DNA from: Desulfobacula sp.
Lineage (GTDB): Bacteria > Desulfobacterota > Desulfobacteria > Desulfobacterales > Desulfobacteraceae
Reading direction: 5' to 3'
Assembly (NCBI RefSeq): GCF_021107415.1
Contig: NZ_JAIOSW010000182.1
Location: 1-6,080, forward strand
DNA: 6,080 bases
Positions within the stretch are counted from its first letter, which is position 1; the number at the start of each line of letters is the position of its first letter. Positions 1 to 5,942 of the stretch are shown piece by piece. The notes under the pieces were generated by a model, which was given only the letters and a program-made list of their open reading frames with translations, was not told the origin of the DNA and searched no databases. The translations under genes were made by a program, and so were the position numbers.

Positions 1-82
1 ACTACAAGGTTGATAGGCCAGGTGTGTAAGCACAGTAATGTGTTCAGCTAACTGGTACTAATAGGTCGTGAGGCTTAGCCAC
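1..82 (+). rRNA. rrl: 23S ribosomal RNA, 3' end (partial)
   Basis: This is the last part of domain VI of 23S rRNA; the rest lies upstream of the window. The stretch with GTGTGTAAGC, CAGCTAACTGGTACTAATAG and CGTGAGGCTTAGCC aligns by eye with the conserved bacterial 3' end (E. coli ends GTACTAATGAACCGTGAGGCTTAACC). The mature end is placed about two bases after GGCTTAGCC, by analogy with E. coli, where this segment pairs with the 5' end of 23S. The exact 3' end may be off by a few bases. Confidence 0.95.
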
Positions 83-211
83 TTCTTACCCCAATAACTT
101 TAAACGCTTTAGTGCGGACATATTAAATTTACTGCAACTAATTATAAATACCAGGATTTATTGGACATGTAACGATTTATATCCTTCAAAAGTTCAGGAT
201 CCGACCCTTTT
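83..211 (+). other. 23S-5S internal transcribed spacer
   Basis: About 129 bases of AT-rich spacer separate the 23S and 5S genes. I see no tRNA cloverleaf, no reading frame with a ribosome binding site and no terminator in it, so 23S and 5S should be parts of one transcript that is cut apart during rRNA maturation. Confidence 0.75.
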
Positions 212-345
212 AATCTGGTAGCTATGGCAAAGAGGTCACACCCGTACCCATCTCGAACACGCCCGATTATATGTTTTGGTAAGCTCTTTAGCGTCGATGG
301 TACTGCATGGGAGACTGTGTGGGAGAGTAGAACGCTGCCAGATTA
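212..345 (+). rRNA. rrf: 5S ribosomal RNA, expanded in helix III/loop C
   Basis: The gene encodes the 5S component of the large ribosomal subunit. Helix I is clear: TAATCTGG at 211-218 is perfectly complementary to CCAGATTA at 338-345. Helix II is also intact: AAAGAG at 229-234 pairs with CTCTTT at 284-289. Conserved stretches include CCCATCTCGAACACG (247-261), GCGTCGATGGTACTGCATGGG (291-311) and GGGAGAGTAG (321-330). The length is about 134 nt against about 120 nt in E. coli. The excess sits after GAACACG: most bacteria with this 5S type read about GAAGT before TAAGC, whereas here 18 bases (262-279) take that place. The ends are set by helix I and may shift by one or two bases. The outer helices look normal, so this is probably a functional expanded 5S, although a degenerate copy or a sequence error cannot be ruled out. 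Confidence 0.93.
262..279 (+). other. insertion/replacement segment in 5S rRNA
   Basis: These 18 bases replace about 5 bases of the usual 3' strand of helix III, a net gain of about 13 nt. They can fold into a weak hairpin: C263-G279, C264-G278, G265-U277 and A266-U276, with a 9-base loop. The ACG at 259-261 can still pair with CGT at 243-245, so part of helix III is kept. The boundaries come from comparison with a remembered consensus, not from an alignment program. Confidence 0.6.
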
Positions 346-352
346 TTCTTTG

Positions 353-391
353 AAAAAGCCCAGACCATTATTTTAATGGCCTGGGCTTTTT
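353..391 (+). terminator. intrinsic terminator of the rRNA operon
   Basis: A long stem directly follows the 5S gene: GCCCAG (358-363) plus CCATTA (365-370) pair with TAATGG (374-379) and CTGGGC (381-386). There is a three-base loop and one A/C mismatch. A run of five A's precedes the stem and five T's follow it. The symmetry of A and T runs means it could also act on - strand transcription leaving the fic gene. Confidence 0.92.
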
Positions 392-461
392 GCGTTTTTG
401 AGAATTTTTCATAGGGCATTTAATTTCCATAAAGATGAATGCCGAGCAGCAAAAAATGTGG

Positions 462-1475
462 TTACCTTAACAACGACCCTTTATTTGTGAGACGGTATTT
501 TTGGTTACTGCTTCGGGGTTTTTTCGGTATGGTCATTTCAACTAGTCCTGCTTTCAGGGCAGGTTGAAGATAGGCCGTGGAAAAATATTTTCTGTCCTTA
601 AGAGATAAGGCTTCCATCAACTGGACACGGTTCATTTCTTGGGTAATCGCTTTCACAAGTTTTTCAACTTGGGGGGTAGCTTGGGGGGTAACTTGGGGGG
701 TTAATTCTTTTAAGGCAAAATGGATGGCCTCTAAAAGAAATTCTACCAGAGGTGTGGACTCTCCTTTTGCATCAGAATTTTTTAAGGCTTCATAATATTT
801 TTTTTGTCGATCTCTGATCACAGATTCTACGGGCAGAAGGTAAAAAAGTGGTTTCCATTTTCCCAGGATAAGTGTGTTCCATAGACGACCGATGCGTCCA
901 TTGCCATCCATGAAAGGATGAATAAACTCAAGTTCGTAATGCATCACAGCACCCTTGATTAAAGGGTGATCAGGACTATTTTTTAACCATCCGAACAAAT
1001 CATTGATCAGGTCTGGGACCTTTTTGGCCGGTGGGGCTATATGCACGATTTCACTTTTTCGGTGGATACCGACACCTGTACTTCTGAATTTTCCGCAGTT
1101 TTCTTCCAGCCCCTTCATCATTTTACCATGGGCTTCACAAAGATGTGATACATGACACGGGTTCCAATCTTCAATTCGGTCATAAGCAGTAAAAGCATTA
1201 TAAACCTCCTGGATTTCCCGGGCTGAACCTAAAATCCGTTTCCCTTCAAGCACGGCAGTGACCTGTTCAAGATTAAGGGTGTTTCCTTCGATATTTAAAG
1301 AAGCCTGAATGGTTTTTATTTGGTTATTCCGCCGTAAATGAGGTTTGATTGAGATATTTGGAGCCATGGAAATACGTCCTATGCTTTCACCAATGATTTC
1401 GACAAGCCGGACCATATTGGGAGTAACTATATATGGCGGTGTATAGGGTTTAGACATCATACTCTTATCTTGCAT
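462..1475 (-). CDS. Fic family protein (class II, putative AMP transferase)
   Basis: Fic proteins transfer AMP, or another nucleotide-derived group, from a nucleotide to a hydroxyl side chain of a target protein in the cytoplasm; the target here is unknown. In this 337-residue product the core motif HPFMDGNGRIGR is complete at residues 186-197 (catalytic His186, phosphate-binding GNGR, second Arg197). A flap strand lies near 133-150. The N-terminal part (about 8-90) is Fic_N-like and carries the inhibitory motif S-x-x-x-E-G (Ser59, Glu63, Gly64), which makes it class II: Glu63 is expected to contact Arg197 and hold the enzyme inactive. A TPQ-repeat linker (259-270) joins a C-terminal winged-helix-like domain (about 271-337). 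The start is uncertain: Met1 has no clear Shine-Dalgarno, while Met6/Met7 follow AAGAG and MSKPYTPP is a typical family beginning. No separate antitoxin gene is adjacent. The gene converges on the rRNA operon. Confidence 0.93.
   Translation of the reverse strand: MQDKSMMSKPYTPPYIVTPNMVRLVEIIGESIGRISMAPNISIKPHLRRNNQIKTIQASLNIEGNTLNLEQVTAVLEGKRILGSAREIQEVYNAFTAYDRIEDWNPCHVSHLCEAHGKMMKGLEENCGKFRSTGVGIHRKSEIVHIAPPAKKVPDLINDLFGWLKNSPDHPLIKGAVMHYELEFIHPFMDGNGRIGRLWNTLILGKWKPLFYLLPVESVIRDRQKKYYEALKNSDAKGESTPLVEFLLEAIHFALKELTPQVTPQATPQVEKLVKAITQEMNRVQLMEALSLKDRKYFSTAYLQPALKAGLVEMTIPKKPRSSNQKYRLTNKGSLLR
667..702 (-). repeat. three 12-bp tandem repeats encoding the TPQ linker
   Basis: Three consecutive 12-bp units, each built on CTTGGGGGGT on the + strand, differ from each other by one or two bases. 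On the coding strand they give Thr-Pro-Gln-Val, Thr-Pro-Gln-Ala, Thr-Pro-Gln-Val. Each unit has a run of six G's (671-676, 683-688, 695-700). Gain or loss of whole units keeps the reading frame; slippage inside a G run would not. The repeat separates the catalytic domain from the winged helix. Confidence 0.9.
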
Positions 1476-1526
1476 AAACCAGGGTTGTTTTCAAGGAATT
1501 TAAGCAATTTATAATATGAAAATATC

Positions 1527-1553
1527 TTGACTTTGATTTGTTTTGATTATAGG
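1527..1553 (+). promoter_or_regulatory. candidate sigma-70-like promoter for the DUF945 gene
   Basis: TTGACT (1527-1532) and TATAGG (1548-1553) resemble -35 and -10 elements, but the 15-base spacer is short. The position, about 50 bases before the next start codon, is suitable. This is a weak call by eye in an AT-rich divergent intergenic region, where chance matches are common. Confidence 0.3.
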
Positions 1554-1600
1554 CAATTCAGCATCCAGACTATGTCAAAAAGACAAAATAAGGACCGGAT

Positions 1601-2926
1601 ATGAAAAAAATTATGTTTGCTGTTGGTTTGATCATCATCATTGCTGGGGTTGGAGCACCACTTTTCAGCGGGATTATGATGGAGCGAATCGTAAAACGAT
1701 CTTTCAGCGATATCAACCAGATCTATACAGATACAGGATCTGATCTTTCTGTTGAAATCAGTCAGTATGACAGGAATTTTTCCTCTTCTCAGATTGAATG
1801 GAAAATTAAACTGGGAGCCCTCAAAACAATATACAGTGTTGAGGAAATCATATTTGTAGACCATGCAGATCACAGGTTTACAAGTATTGTATCAACAACA
1901 AGTCTGGAGAAAAATAAATGGTTTAAAAATTTTGTGAATAATAAACTTAATGGAAAAAATCCTCTTAATATTAAAACCGAATATAAACTTTCAGGCAATA
2001 TTGAATCAACACTTGCATTGGATGCTTTTTCATTTAAAGATGGCAGTGTTGTCGTTGAGATAATGCCCGGAAAAATGTTGATTACAGTTGATAAGGGGTT
2101 GAAAAACTATTTGTCTGAAATAACCTGGGCAGGATGCTTAGTTCCTGGAAAAATCAGGATGGACAACCTTTCTTTTAGTTCGAAAATGGAAAAAGTGTCC
2201 GCCTGTATCTGGGATGGCAATCTGTCTTTTGCAGCTGAAAATATCAAAGCAGATGACGGCAATAAAGAGTTTGTTCTCATAAATTTAAAGTGTGATTATA
2301 CCCTGGATTATAATGAGACAGAACAGTCATTATCCATTGGAGTGGAATCGGGTATTGACAGAATTTCATCCGGTCAGGGCAATATCAATAATGCCTCTGT
2401 TCAAATTGGGGTAAACCGTATAGATGCCCTGGGATATAAAGACTTTATGAACTTATATTTACCAATGATGAACGATGCCATAGAGGAGATTGCTGCATCA
2501 CAATACCATACTGATACACTGAAAAGGGTTGTTGAAAAACAGATGGCTTCGGTGGGACTTCAAATGGTTGGGGTATACGAGAAATTTTTAAAGAAAGGGT
2601 TTGAAATCCAAATTTCAGATTTGAGGGCTCAATTGCCTCAAGGAAAAATTAAAGGGGATGTCACATTAAGCCTGAAAAAGGATATGACCATGGTCCAGTT
2701 CATTCCTGTCATGATGCAGCCGGCAGCAGCGCTTGATATTTTCTTTTTAAAGTCCGATGTCAGCCTGCCCTGTGAACTGGGTGGTGAGAATCAGTGGCTG
2801 CTCGCACCAATATATCCCGGGATGCAGACCGGCTTGTTCATAAAAAACGGGGATAATTTGACCCATAAGGCAGAAACAAGGGCAGGGAAACTGTTCTTAA
2901 ACGGAAAAGAAGTGTTGCTAAACTAA
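1601..2926 (+). CDS. DUF945 (YdgA-like) membrane-anchored protein
   Basis: The product has 441 residues. A hydrophobic segment at about 4-24 after MKK acts as an N-terminal anchor or uncleaved signal, so the rest should lie in the periplasm. The following MERIVKRSFSDIN, the SQYDRNFSSSQIEWKI stretch (54-69) and the final GKLFLNGKEVLLN resemble E. coli YdgA (EThxxx, NYHRGVFSSQLQL and GQITLNGQKMSL), the reference member of DUF945. The long middle part alternates short polar and hydrophobic stretches, as expected for beta-rich secreted domains. The length is slightly below that of YdgA (about 500). The biochemical role of the family is unknown to me. The ATG is preceded by AAGGA (1590-1594) at six bases, supporting this start. 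The gene is divergent from fic and may lead the + strand series. The assignment rests on recalled similarity at both ends of the protein. Confidence 0.8.
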   Translation: MKKIMFAVGLIIIIAGVGAPLFSGIMMERIVKRSFSDINQIYTDTGSDLSVEISQYDRNFSSSQIEWKIKLGALKTIYSVEEIIFVDHADHRFTSIVSTTSLEKNKWFKNFVNNKLNGKNPLNIKTEYKLSGNIESTLALDAFSFKDGSVVVEIMPGKMLITVDKGLKNYLSEITWAGCLVPGKIRMDNLSFSSKMEKVSACIWDGNLSFAAENIKADDGNKEFVLINLKCDYTLDYNETEQSLSIGVESGIDRISSGQGNINNASVQIGVNRIDALGYKDFMNLYLPMMNDAIEEIAASQYHTDTLKRVVEKQMASVGLQMVGVYEKFLKKGFEIQISDLRAQLPQGKIKGDVTLSLKKDMTMVQFIPVMMQPAAALDIFFLKSDVSLPCELGGENQWLLAPIYPGMQTGLFIKNGDNLTHKAETRAGKLFLNGKEVLLN

Positions 2927-2992
2927 TTACTTTTCAAAAGAGTAAATTTGTTTTAATAATAAACACTGTTGAAATTTTACCGTGGAGATAAA

Positions 2993-3466
2993 ATGTATTA
3001 TTGTGAGTTTGAATCCCCTTTGGGAACGCTTTTGCTGAACGGCAATGAATTGTTGGAGAGTTTGCATTTTCCCCTGGGGAAGATGAGGGTTGAACCAAAA
3101 AAAGATTGGATTTATTCAAAAGAAAAATTTATGGAGGCCCTTTTTCAACTTGAGGCCTATTTTAAAGGGGGGCTGACAAGGTTTGATCTTGAATTAAATA
3201 TTCAGGGTACGGATTTTCAAAAAACGGTCTGGCAGGAACTTGTGAGAATCCCATACGGAGAAACCATATCCTATGGTGAGCTGGCAAAAAGAATCAAAAA
3301 CCCCAATGCATCAAGGGCTGTTGGAATGGCAAACGGGAAAAATCCGATTCCAATAATTATACCTTGTCACCGGGTTATCGGTAAAAATGGAAGCCTGACC
3401 GGTTTTGGCGGTGGGCTTGAAGTTAAAAAAAAATTACTGGAACTGGAGAAAAGAAATAAAAAATGA
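2993..3466 (+). CDS. ogt: methylated-DNA--protein-cysteine methyltransferase (Ogt/MGMT type)
   Basis: This 157-residue suicide repair protein moves the alkyl group from O6-alkylguanine (and O4-alkylthymine) in DNA to its own cysteine. The active-site motif IIPCHRVI contains Cys125 with His126. Other family marks are IPYGETISYGELA (86-98), the NASRAVG helix with Arg108 as the probable nucleotide-flipping 'arginine finger', and GMANGKNP (111-118) with the hinge Asn114. A small RNase H-like N-terminal domain (1-70) precedes the winged-helix catalytic domain, and no Ada-type N-terminal zinc domain is present. The start at ATG 2993 is preferred because GGAG lies at 2984-2987, five bases upstream; an in-frame TTG at 2969 has no such support. 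It sits 66 bp after the DUF945 gene, with no convincing promoter between them. No Ada-like regulator is visible nearby. Confidence 0.95.
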   Translation: MYYCEFESPLGTLLLNGNELLESLHFPLGKMRVEPKKDWIYSKEKFMEALFQLEAYFKGGLTRFDLELNIQGTDFQKTVWQELVRIPYGETISYGELAKRIKNPNASRAVGMANGKNPIPIIIPCHRVIGKNGSLTGFGGGLEVKKKLLELEKRNKK

Positions 3467-3471
3467 TACTT

Positions 3472-3496
3472 TAATAAATAAAGCATTGATTTATTA
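3472..3496. repeat. AT-rich inverted repeat after ogt
   Basis: TAATAAAT (3472-3479) and ATTTATTA (3489-3496) are perfect inverted copies separated by nine bases. Because the stem holds only A and T and no T run follows directly, it is a poor terminator; it could be an operator or chance in AT-rich DNA. Confidence 0.4.
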
Positions 3497-3520
3497 GTGA
3501 AAAAGGATCATTTAAGTTAT

Positions 3521-3530
3521 AGAGTACTCT
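3521..3530. promoter_or_regulatory. 10-bp perfect palindrome, possible operator
   Basis: AGAGTACTCT reads the same on both strands. It lies between ogt and the PilZ gene, just 3' of a TATAGA hexamer (3518-3523) that overlaps it and could serve as a -10 element. The -35 region is not recognisable. An operator role is inference only. Confidence 0.25.
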
Positions 3531-3587
3531 TCTTTTTGAAAGGAATTTTAAATATTAGTGAAAAATGATTCTGAACATAAGGAAAAA

Positions 3588-3899
3588 ATGAACTTACGGA
3601 TTGAAACAAGAACAGAAAGCCGGGAAAATGCCAGTGTTGAATTTATACCCGGAAATAATTCAATGGCTTATCATTTCAAGCTAAGGGATTTCTCTTCAAA
3701 AGGACTTGGTATAATAGTCCGGAAAGACTCTAAAGTGCTTAAGCATATCAATACAGGGGATGTTCTGGATATGAGATATTATCCGGATGAAGCAACGGCC
3801 AATCCTGTATCCCACCGAACGCAAATAAAACATATCTCAGATCCTGACCCGGGAAAGCACCAGGATCATATGCTGGTCGGGCTTTTGATTCTTGAATAA
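3588..3899 (+). CDS. single-domain PilZ protein, putative c-di-GMP receptor
   Basis: PilZ domains bind cyclic di-GMP and change the activity of a partner, commonly in motility, exopolysaccharide or envelope control. This protein has about 103 residues, so it is essentially one PilZ domain. The two ligand motifs are visible: overlapping RxxxR signatures in RIETRTESR (residues 4-12) and DxSxxG in DFSSKGLG (Asp34, Ser36, Gly39). The C-terminal half is less conserved, but VGLLILE at the end fits the last beta strand. ATG 3588 is chosen because AAGGA (3579-3583) precedes it closely; an upstream in-frame GTG at 3558 would add ten charged residues, but its nearest AAAGGA lies about 13 bases away. 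No output domain is attached, so a partner protein must act in trans. The downstream hydrolase gene starts 35 bp later and is probably co-transcribed. Confidence 0.85.
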   Translation: MNLRIETRTESRENASVEFIPGNNSMAYHFKLRDFSSKGLGIIVRKDSKVLKHINTGDVLDMRYYPDEATANPVSHRTQIKHISDPDPGKHQDHMLVGLLILE

Positions 3900-3934
3900 A
3901 GTTGATCAGACCATATTTATTTGTATGAAGGAAA

Positions 3935-4846
3935 ATGAAAAGAACAAAAATTACAGATAAAATCACCTATGTGGAACCGGATTCCATGGTTAATTTTACA
4001 TCCTGTGCCGGGATCATTGTCCAGTCAAAAAATAAAGTATTGATTGATATGAATATGGGTGCGAAAATAACACCCGGTTTGATAGAAGAAGAAAAACCCG
4101 ATGTAGCCATCATCACTCATTATCATCTTGATCATTCCATCTGGATCCGCCATGTAAATTCCTGTTCAGATGCGGTGGTCTTTATCCCGGAAGCGGAAGA
4201 ACCGTATCTGACATCCCTTGACTTTGTAATTGAACATACAGCCGGGCCGTTCGGTATGTCGGAAAAATGGAAGGATTTTGTGGAGAACCGCCTGGGATAC
4301 AAACCGCTTAAAGTCTATGAATGCTACAACGAACAGACCACATTAAAGGACATGGCACCTGAAATCGTTCTTGTTCAGACACCCGGCCACTCCCCTTCTC
4401 ATACATCGTTTTATTTTCCTGATGAAAAAATATTGTTTTCAGGCGATATGGGACTTGATCGATTTGGTCCATGGTATGGCTGGGCTGACTGTAATATTAA
4501 ACAAATTGTTGAATCTATTTTAAGGCTTGATGGCATGGATGTTAAATTAATCCTCACCAGTCATGGCGGTATGCTTAAAAAAGGAATTCAACAGGCATGG
4601 GCTCTCTGTATTCATCAGATACAGCAAAGGGAAGAAAAAATTATCCAAAAGCTTGAGGCAGGGATAAGCAAACAGGATATCATTCGACAGGGGGTGTTTT
4701 TTTTTGATAAAGAAAAGGTTCAAGATCCCATGAGATCATTTTTAAATATGTGGGATACAGCCATGTACAATCATCATGAAGCCCTTATCAAAGAAGGCGG
4801 ATTAATTAAATTTTTCCCGGAGATTAAGGAATTGTCAAAAGGGTAA
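3935..4846 (+). CDS. metallo-beta-lactamase-fold hydrolase
   Basis: This 303-residue protein has the full set of dinuclear metal ligands of the MBL superfamily: HYHLDH (His62, His64, Asp66, His67), His152 in TPGHSPSH, Asp171 in LFSGDMG and His210 in TSHGG. The arrangement is that of glyoxalase II-like hydrolases with two zinc (or similar) ions; the substrate cannot be read from sequence. After the last ligand there is a helical C-terminal part (about 215-303), followed by a region with FFFDKEKVQDP that may help form the substrate site or an oligomer contact. No signal peptide is seen, so it should be cytoplasmic. AAGGA (3928-3932) lies very close to the ATG. It could act on a thioester, lactone, phosphodiester or similar ester; a lactamase role is unlikely given the context and the absence of a signal peptide. 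Residues encoded at 4697-4705 lie on a run of nine T's. Confidence 0.9.
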   Translation: MKRTKITDKITYVEPDSMVNFTSCAGIIVQSKNKVLIDMNMGAKITPGLIEEEKPDVAIITHYHLDHSIWIRHVNSCSDAVVFIPEAEEPYLTSLDFVIEHTAGPFGMSEKWKDFVENRLGYKPLKVYECYNEQTTLKDMAPEIVLVQTPGHSPSHTSFYFPDEKILFSGDMGLDRFGPWYGWADCNIKQIVESILRLDGMDVKLILTSHGGMLKKGIQQAWALCIHQIQQREEKIIQKLEAGISKQDIIRQGVFFFDKEKVQDPMRSFLNMWDTAMYNHHEALIKEGGLIKFFPEIKELSKG

Positions 4847-4854
4847 AGCCTGTT

Positions 4855-5940
4855 TTAATAGATAAATCTTTCTTTAATCTTCGAAATTCCCGGGATAATG
4901 GTTTGGGTTCTGTTTATCCCGCTGATTCGCCTTATCCGCTGATCCACAAATTCTGCAATAATTTCAGCATCAGATGCCAGAAAGTCCCTTTTCAGGACGA
5001 TTTTCACAAGAATATCAATAGCACCGTGAACCGAGTGAACCTCCTGGACTTCCTCGATGGAGAACAATTTATTTATAACCTTCATTTCCGTTGATGTGTT
5101 GATATTAATCATTATAAAGGCTGTAATGGTTCGTTTCATTTCAGGATAGTCAGGCGTGGTTTTTTCTATCATGGCGGTTCTGAAGGCCTCCATGCTCCTT
5201 GGGATCAGCCGGTCAATACCAATACCGTATCGCATGTTGGAGGTTCTCTCCCAATGGTGATAGGCTATATAGGTGTAAAAATCGGCAACGCTTCTTTTTG
5301 GGAAATACCTGGGTAACCCGCCATTGTTTATTATCGTGGTTAAAGGCGTATAAATCGTGTTGTACCAATCCTTGGCAGCCTTTTTAAAATCAGTTTCCTT
5401 GCCGGATATATTGGTCAGATGATTTTCATGATTTTTGATTTGTTTTTCTAAATAATTGTATTTTCCAACCTCTGTAAGGCCAATTGTTTCCGCCAATCCG
5501 GTTTTTTCGTAAAACTTTTTTCTCTCGATATATAAAAGGTTTTCCATGGTATTTTTCGCAGAAAGCAATTCAATCACTTTTGCCTGGATATCAAACCGTC
5601 CCAGCTCTTTTGCTGCTGCAACTCTGTGATTACCGTCCAAAACATAATAATCATTTCGAATTTGATAGAGTTTTATCGGGGGTAGAGACTTTCCGTCACG
5701 CATGGCTTTTTTGATACCGGTAAATCTTTTATCTGATACATGCTTTTTGGGTCTGAACTGGGAGTCAAAATCATAATATTTTCCCACACTGCCGATAATT
5801 TTTTCAAGATCAATGGTTTTAATACCGTGATCAAGAAGCCCAACATCTTCTTCTTGTGCATGTTGCTCATTAAAGGAACTGACGTGATTTTCAGCTTCAT
5901 CTTCTTTAGATGAAAAAAGATTTTTAAAAAAATTACTCAT
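4855..5940 (-). CDS. ParB-like domain/DUF4032-like/AsnC ligand-domain fusion protein
   Basis: The 361-residue product has three recognisable parts. A low-complexity acidic N-terminus (about 1-35) leads into a ParB/sulfiredoxin-like fold (about 40-125), where LPPIKLYQIRNDYYVLDGNH is followed by RVAAAKELG; the G-N-H-R box is at 103-106, which in ParB relatives contributes to nucleotide (CTP) binding. A middle region (about 185-250, DWYNTIYTPL then GGLPRYFPKRSVADFYTYI) resembles the DUF4032 pattern 'WY..VY.P....I...gl...FP.RTEADLY'. The C-terminus (about 270-352) looks like the Lrp/AsnC ligand-binding (RAM) domain, including VHGAIDILVKI and IRRISGINRTQTII. No helix-turn-helix of ParB or Lrp type is apparent, so direct DNA binding is doubtful. 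The role may be nucleotide- or amino acid-responsive regulation, which is inference. AGAGG (- strand, 5952-5948) is a good ribosome binding site and lies in the upstream gene's last codons. Confidence 0.85.
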   Translation of the reverse strand: MSNFFKNLFSSKEDEAENHVSSFNEQHAQEEDVGLLDHGIKTIDLEKIIGSVGKYYDFDSQFRPKKHVSDKRFTGIKKAMRDGKSLPPIKLYQIRNDYYVLDGNHRVAAAKELGRFDIQAKVIELLSAKNTMENLLYIERKKFYEKTGLAETIGLTEVGKYNYLEKQIKNHENHLTNISGKETDFKKAAKDWYNTIYTPLTTIINNGGLPRYFPKRSVADFYTYIAYHHWERTSNMRYGIGIDRLIPRSMEAFRTAMIEKTTPDYPEMKRTITAFIMININTSTEMKVINKLFSIEEVQEVHSVHGAIDILVKIVLKRDFLASDAEIIAEFVDQRIRRISGINRTQTIIPGISKIKERFIY

Positions 5941-5942
5941 GG

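Noticed and set aside
83..211. Possible tRNA gene in the 23S-5S spacer
   Set aside because: No acceptor stem, T-loop GTTCRA-type motif or CCA end can be found.
415..443. Inverted repeat GGCATT/AATGCC between the rRNA terminator and fic
   Set aside because: The loop is 17 bases and no T run follows on either strand, so it is not a convincing terminator.
667..702. Short direct repeats as a possible CRISPR array
   Set aside because: Units are 12 bp, contiguous without spacers and lie in frame inside a coding sequence.
577..795. + strand open frame opposite the fic gene
   Set aside because: It is the shadow of the Fic coding sequence: tryptophan-rich residues come from the G-run repeat, and there is no ribosome binding site or family resemblance.
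1547..1873. - strand open frame across the start of the DUF945 gene
   Set aside because: It overlaps a well-supported gene with a good ribosome binding site and shows cysteine-rich, unrecognisable protein.
2927..2954. Stem-like TTACT...AGTAA followed by a T-rich stretch after the DUF945 gene
   Set aside because: Only five clean pairs, all but one pair per arm A/T, and the T stretch is interrupted; too weak to call a terminator.
2969..2992. TTG at 2969 as the start of ogt
   Set aside because: The ATG at 2993 has GGAG at a good distance and begins with the family-typical short first strand; the upstream TTG has no ribosome binding site.
5673..5900. - strand frame inside the ParB-like gene
   Set aside because: It lies in a shifted frame within a gene whose domains are recognisable from end to end; no own signals.
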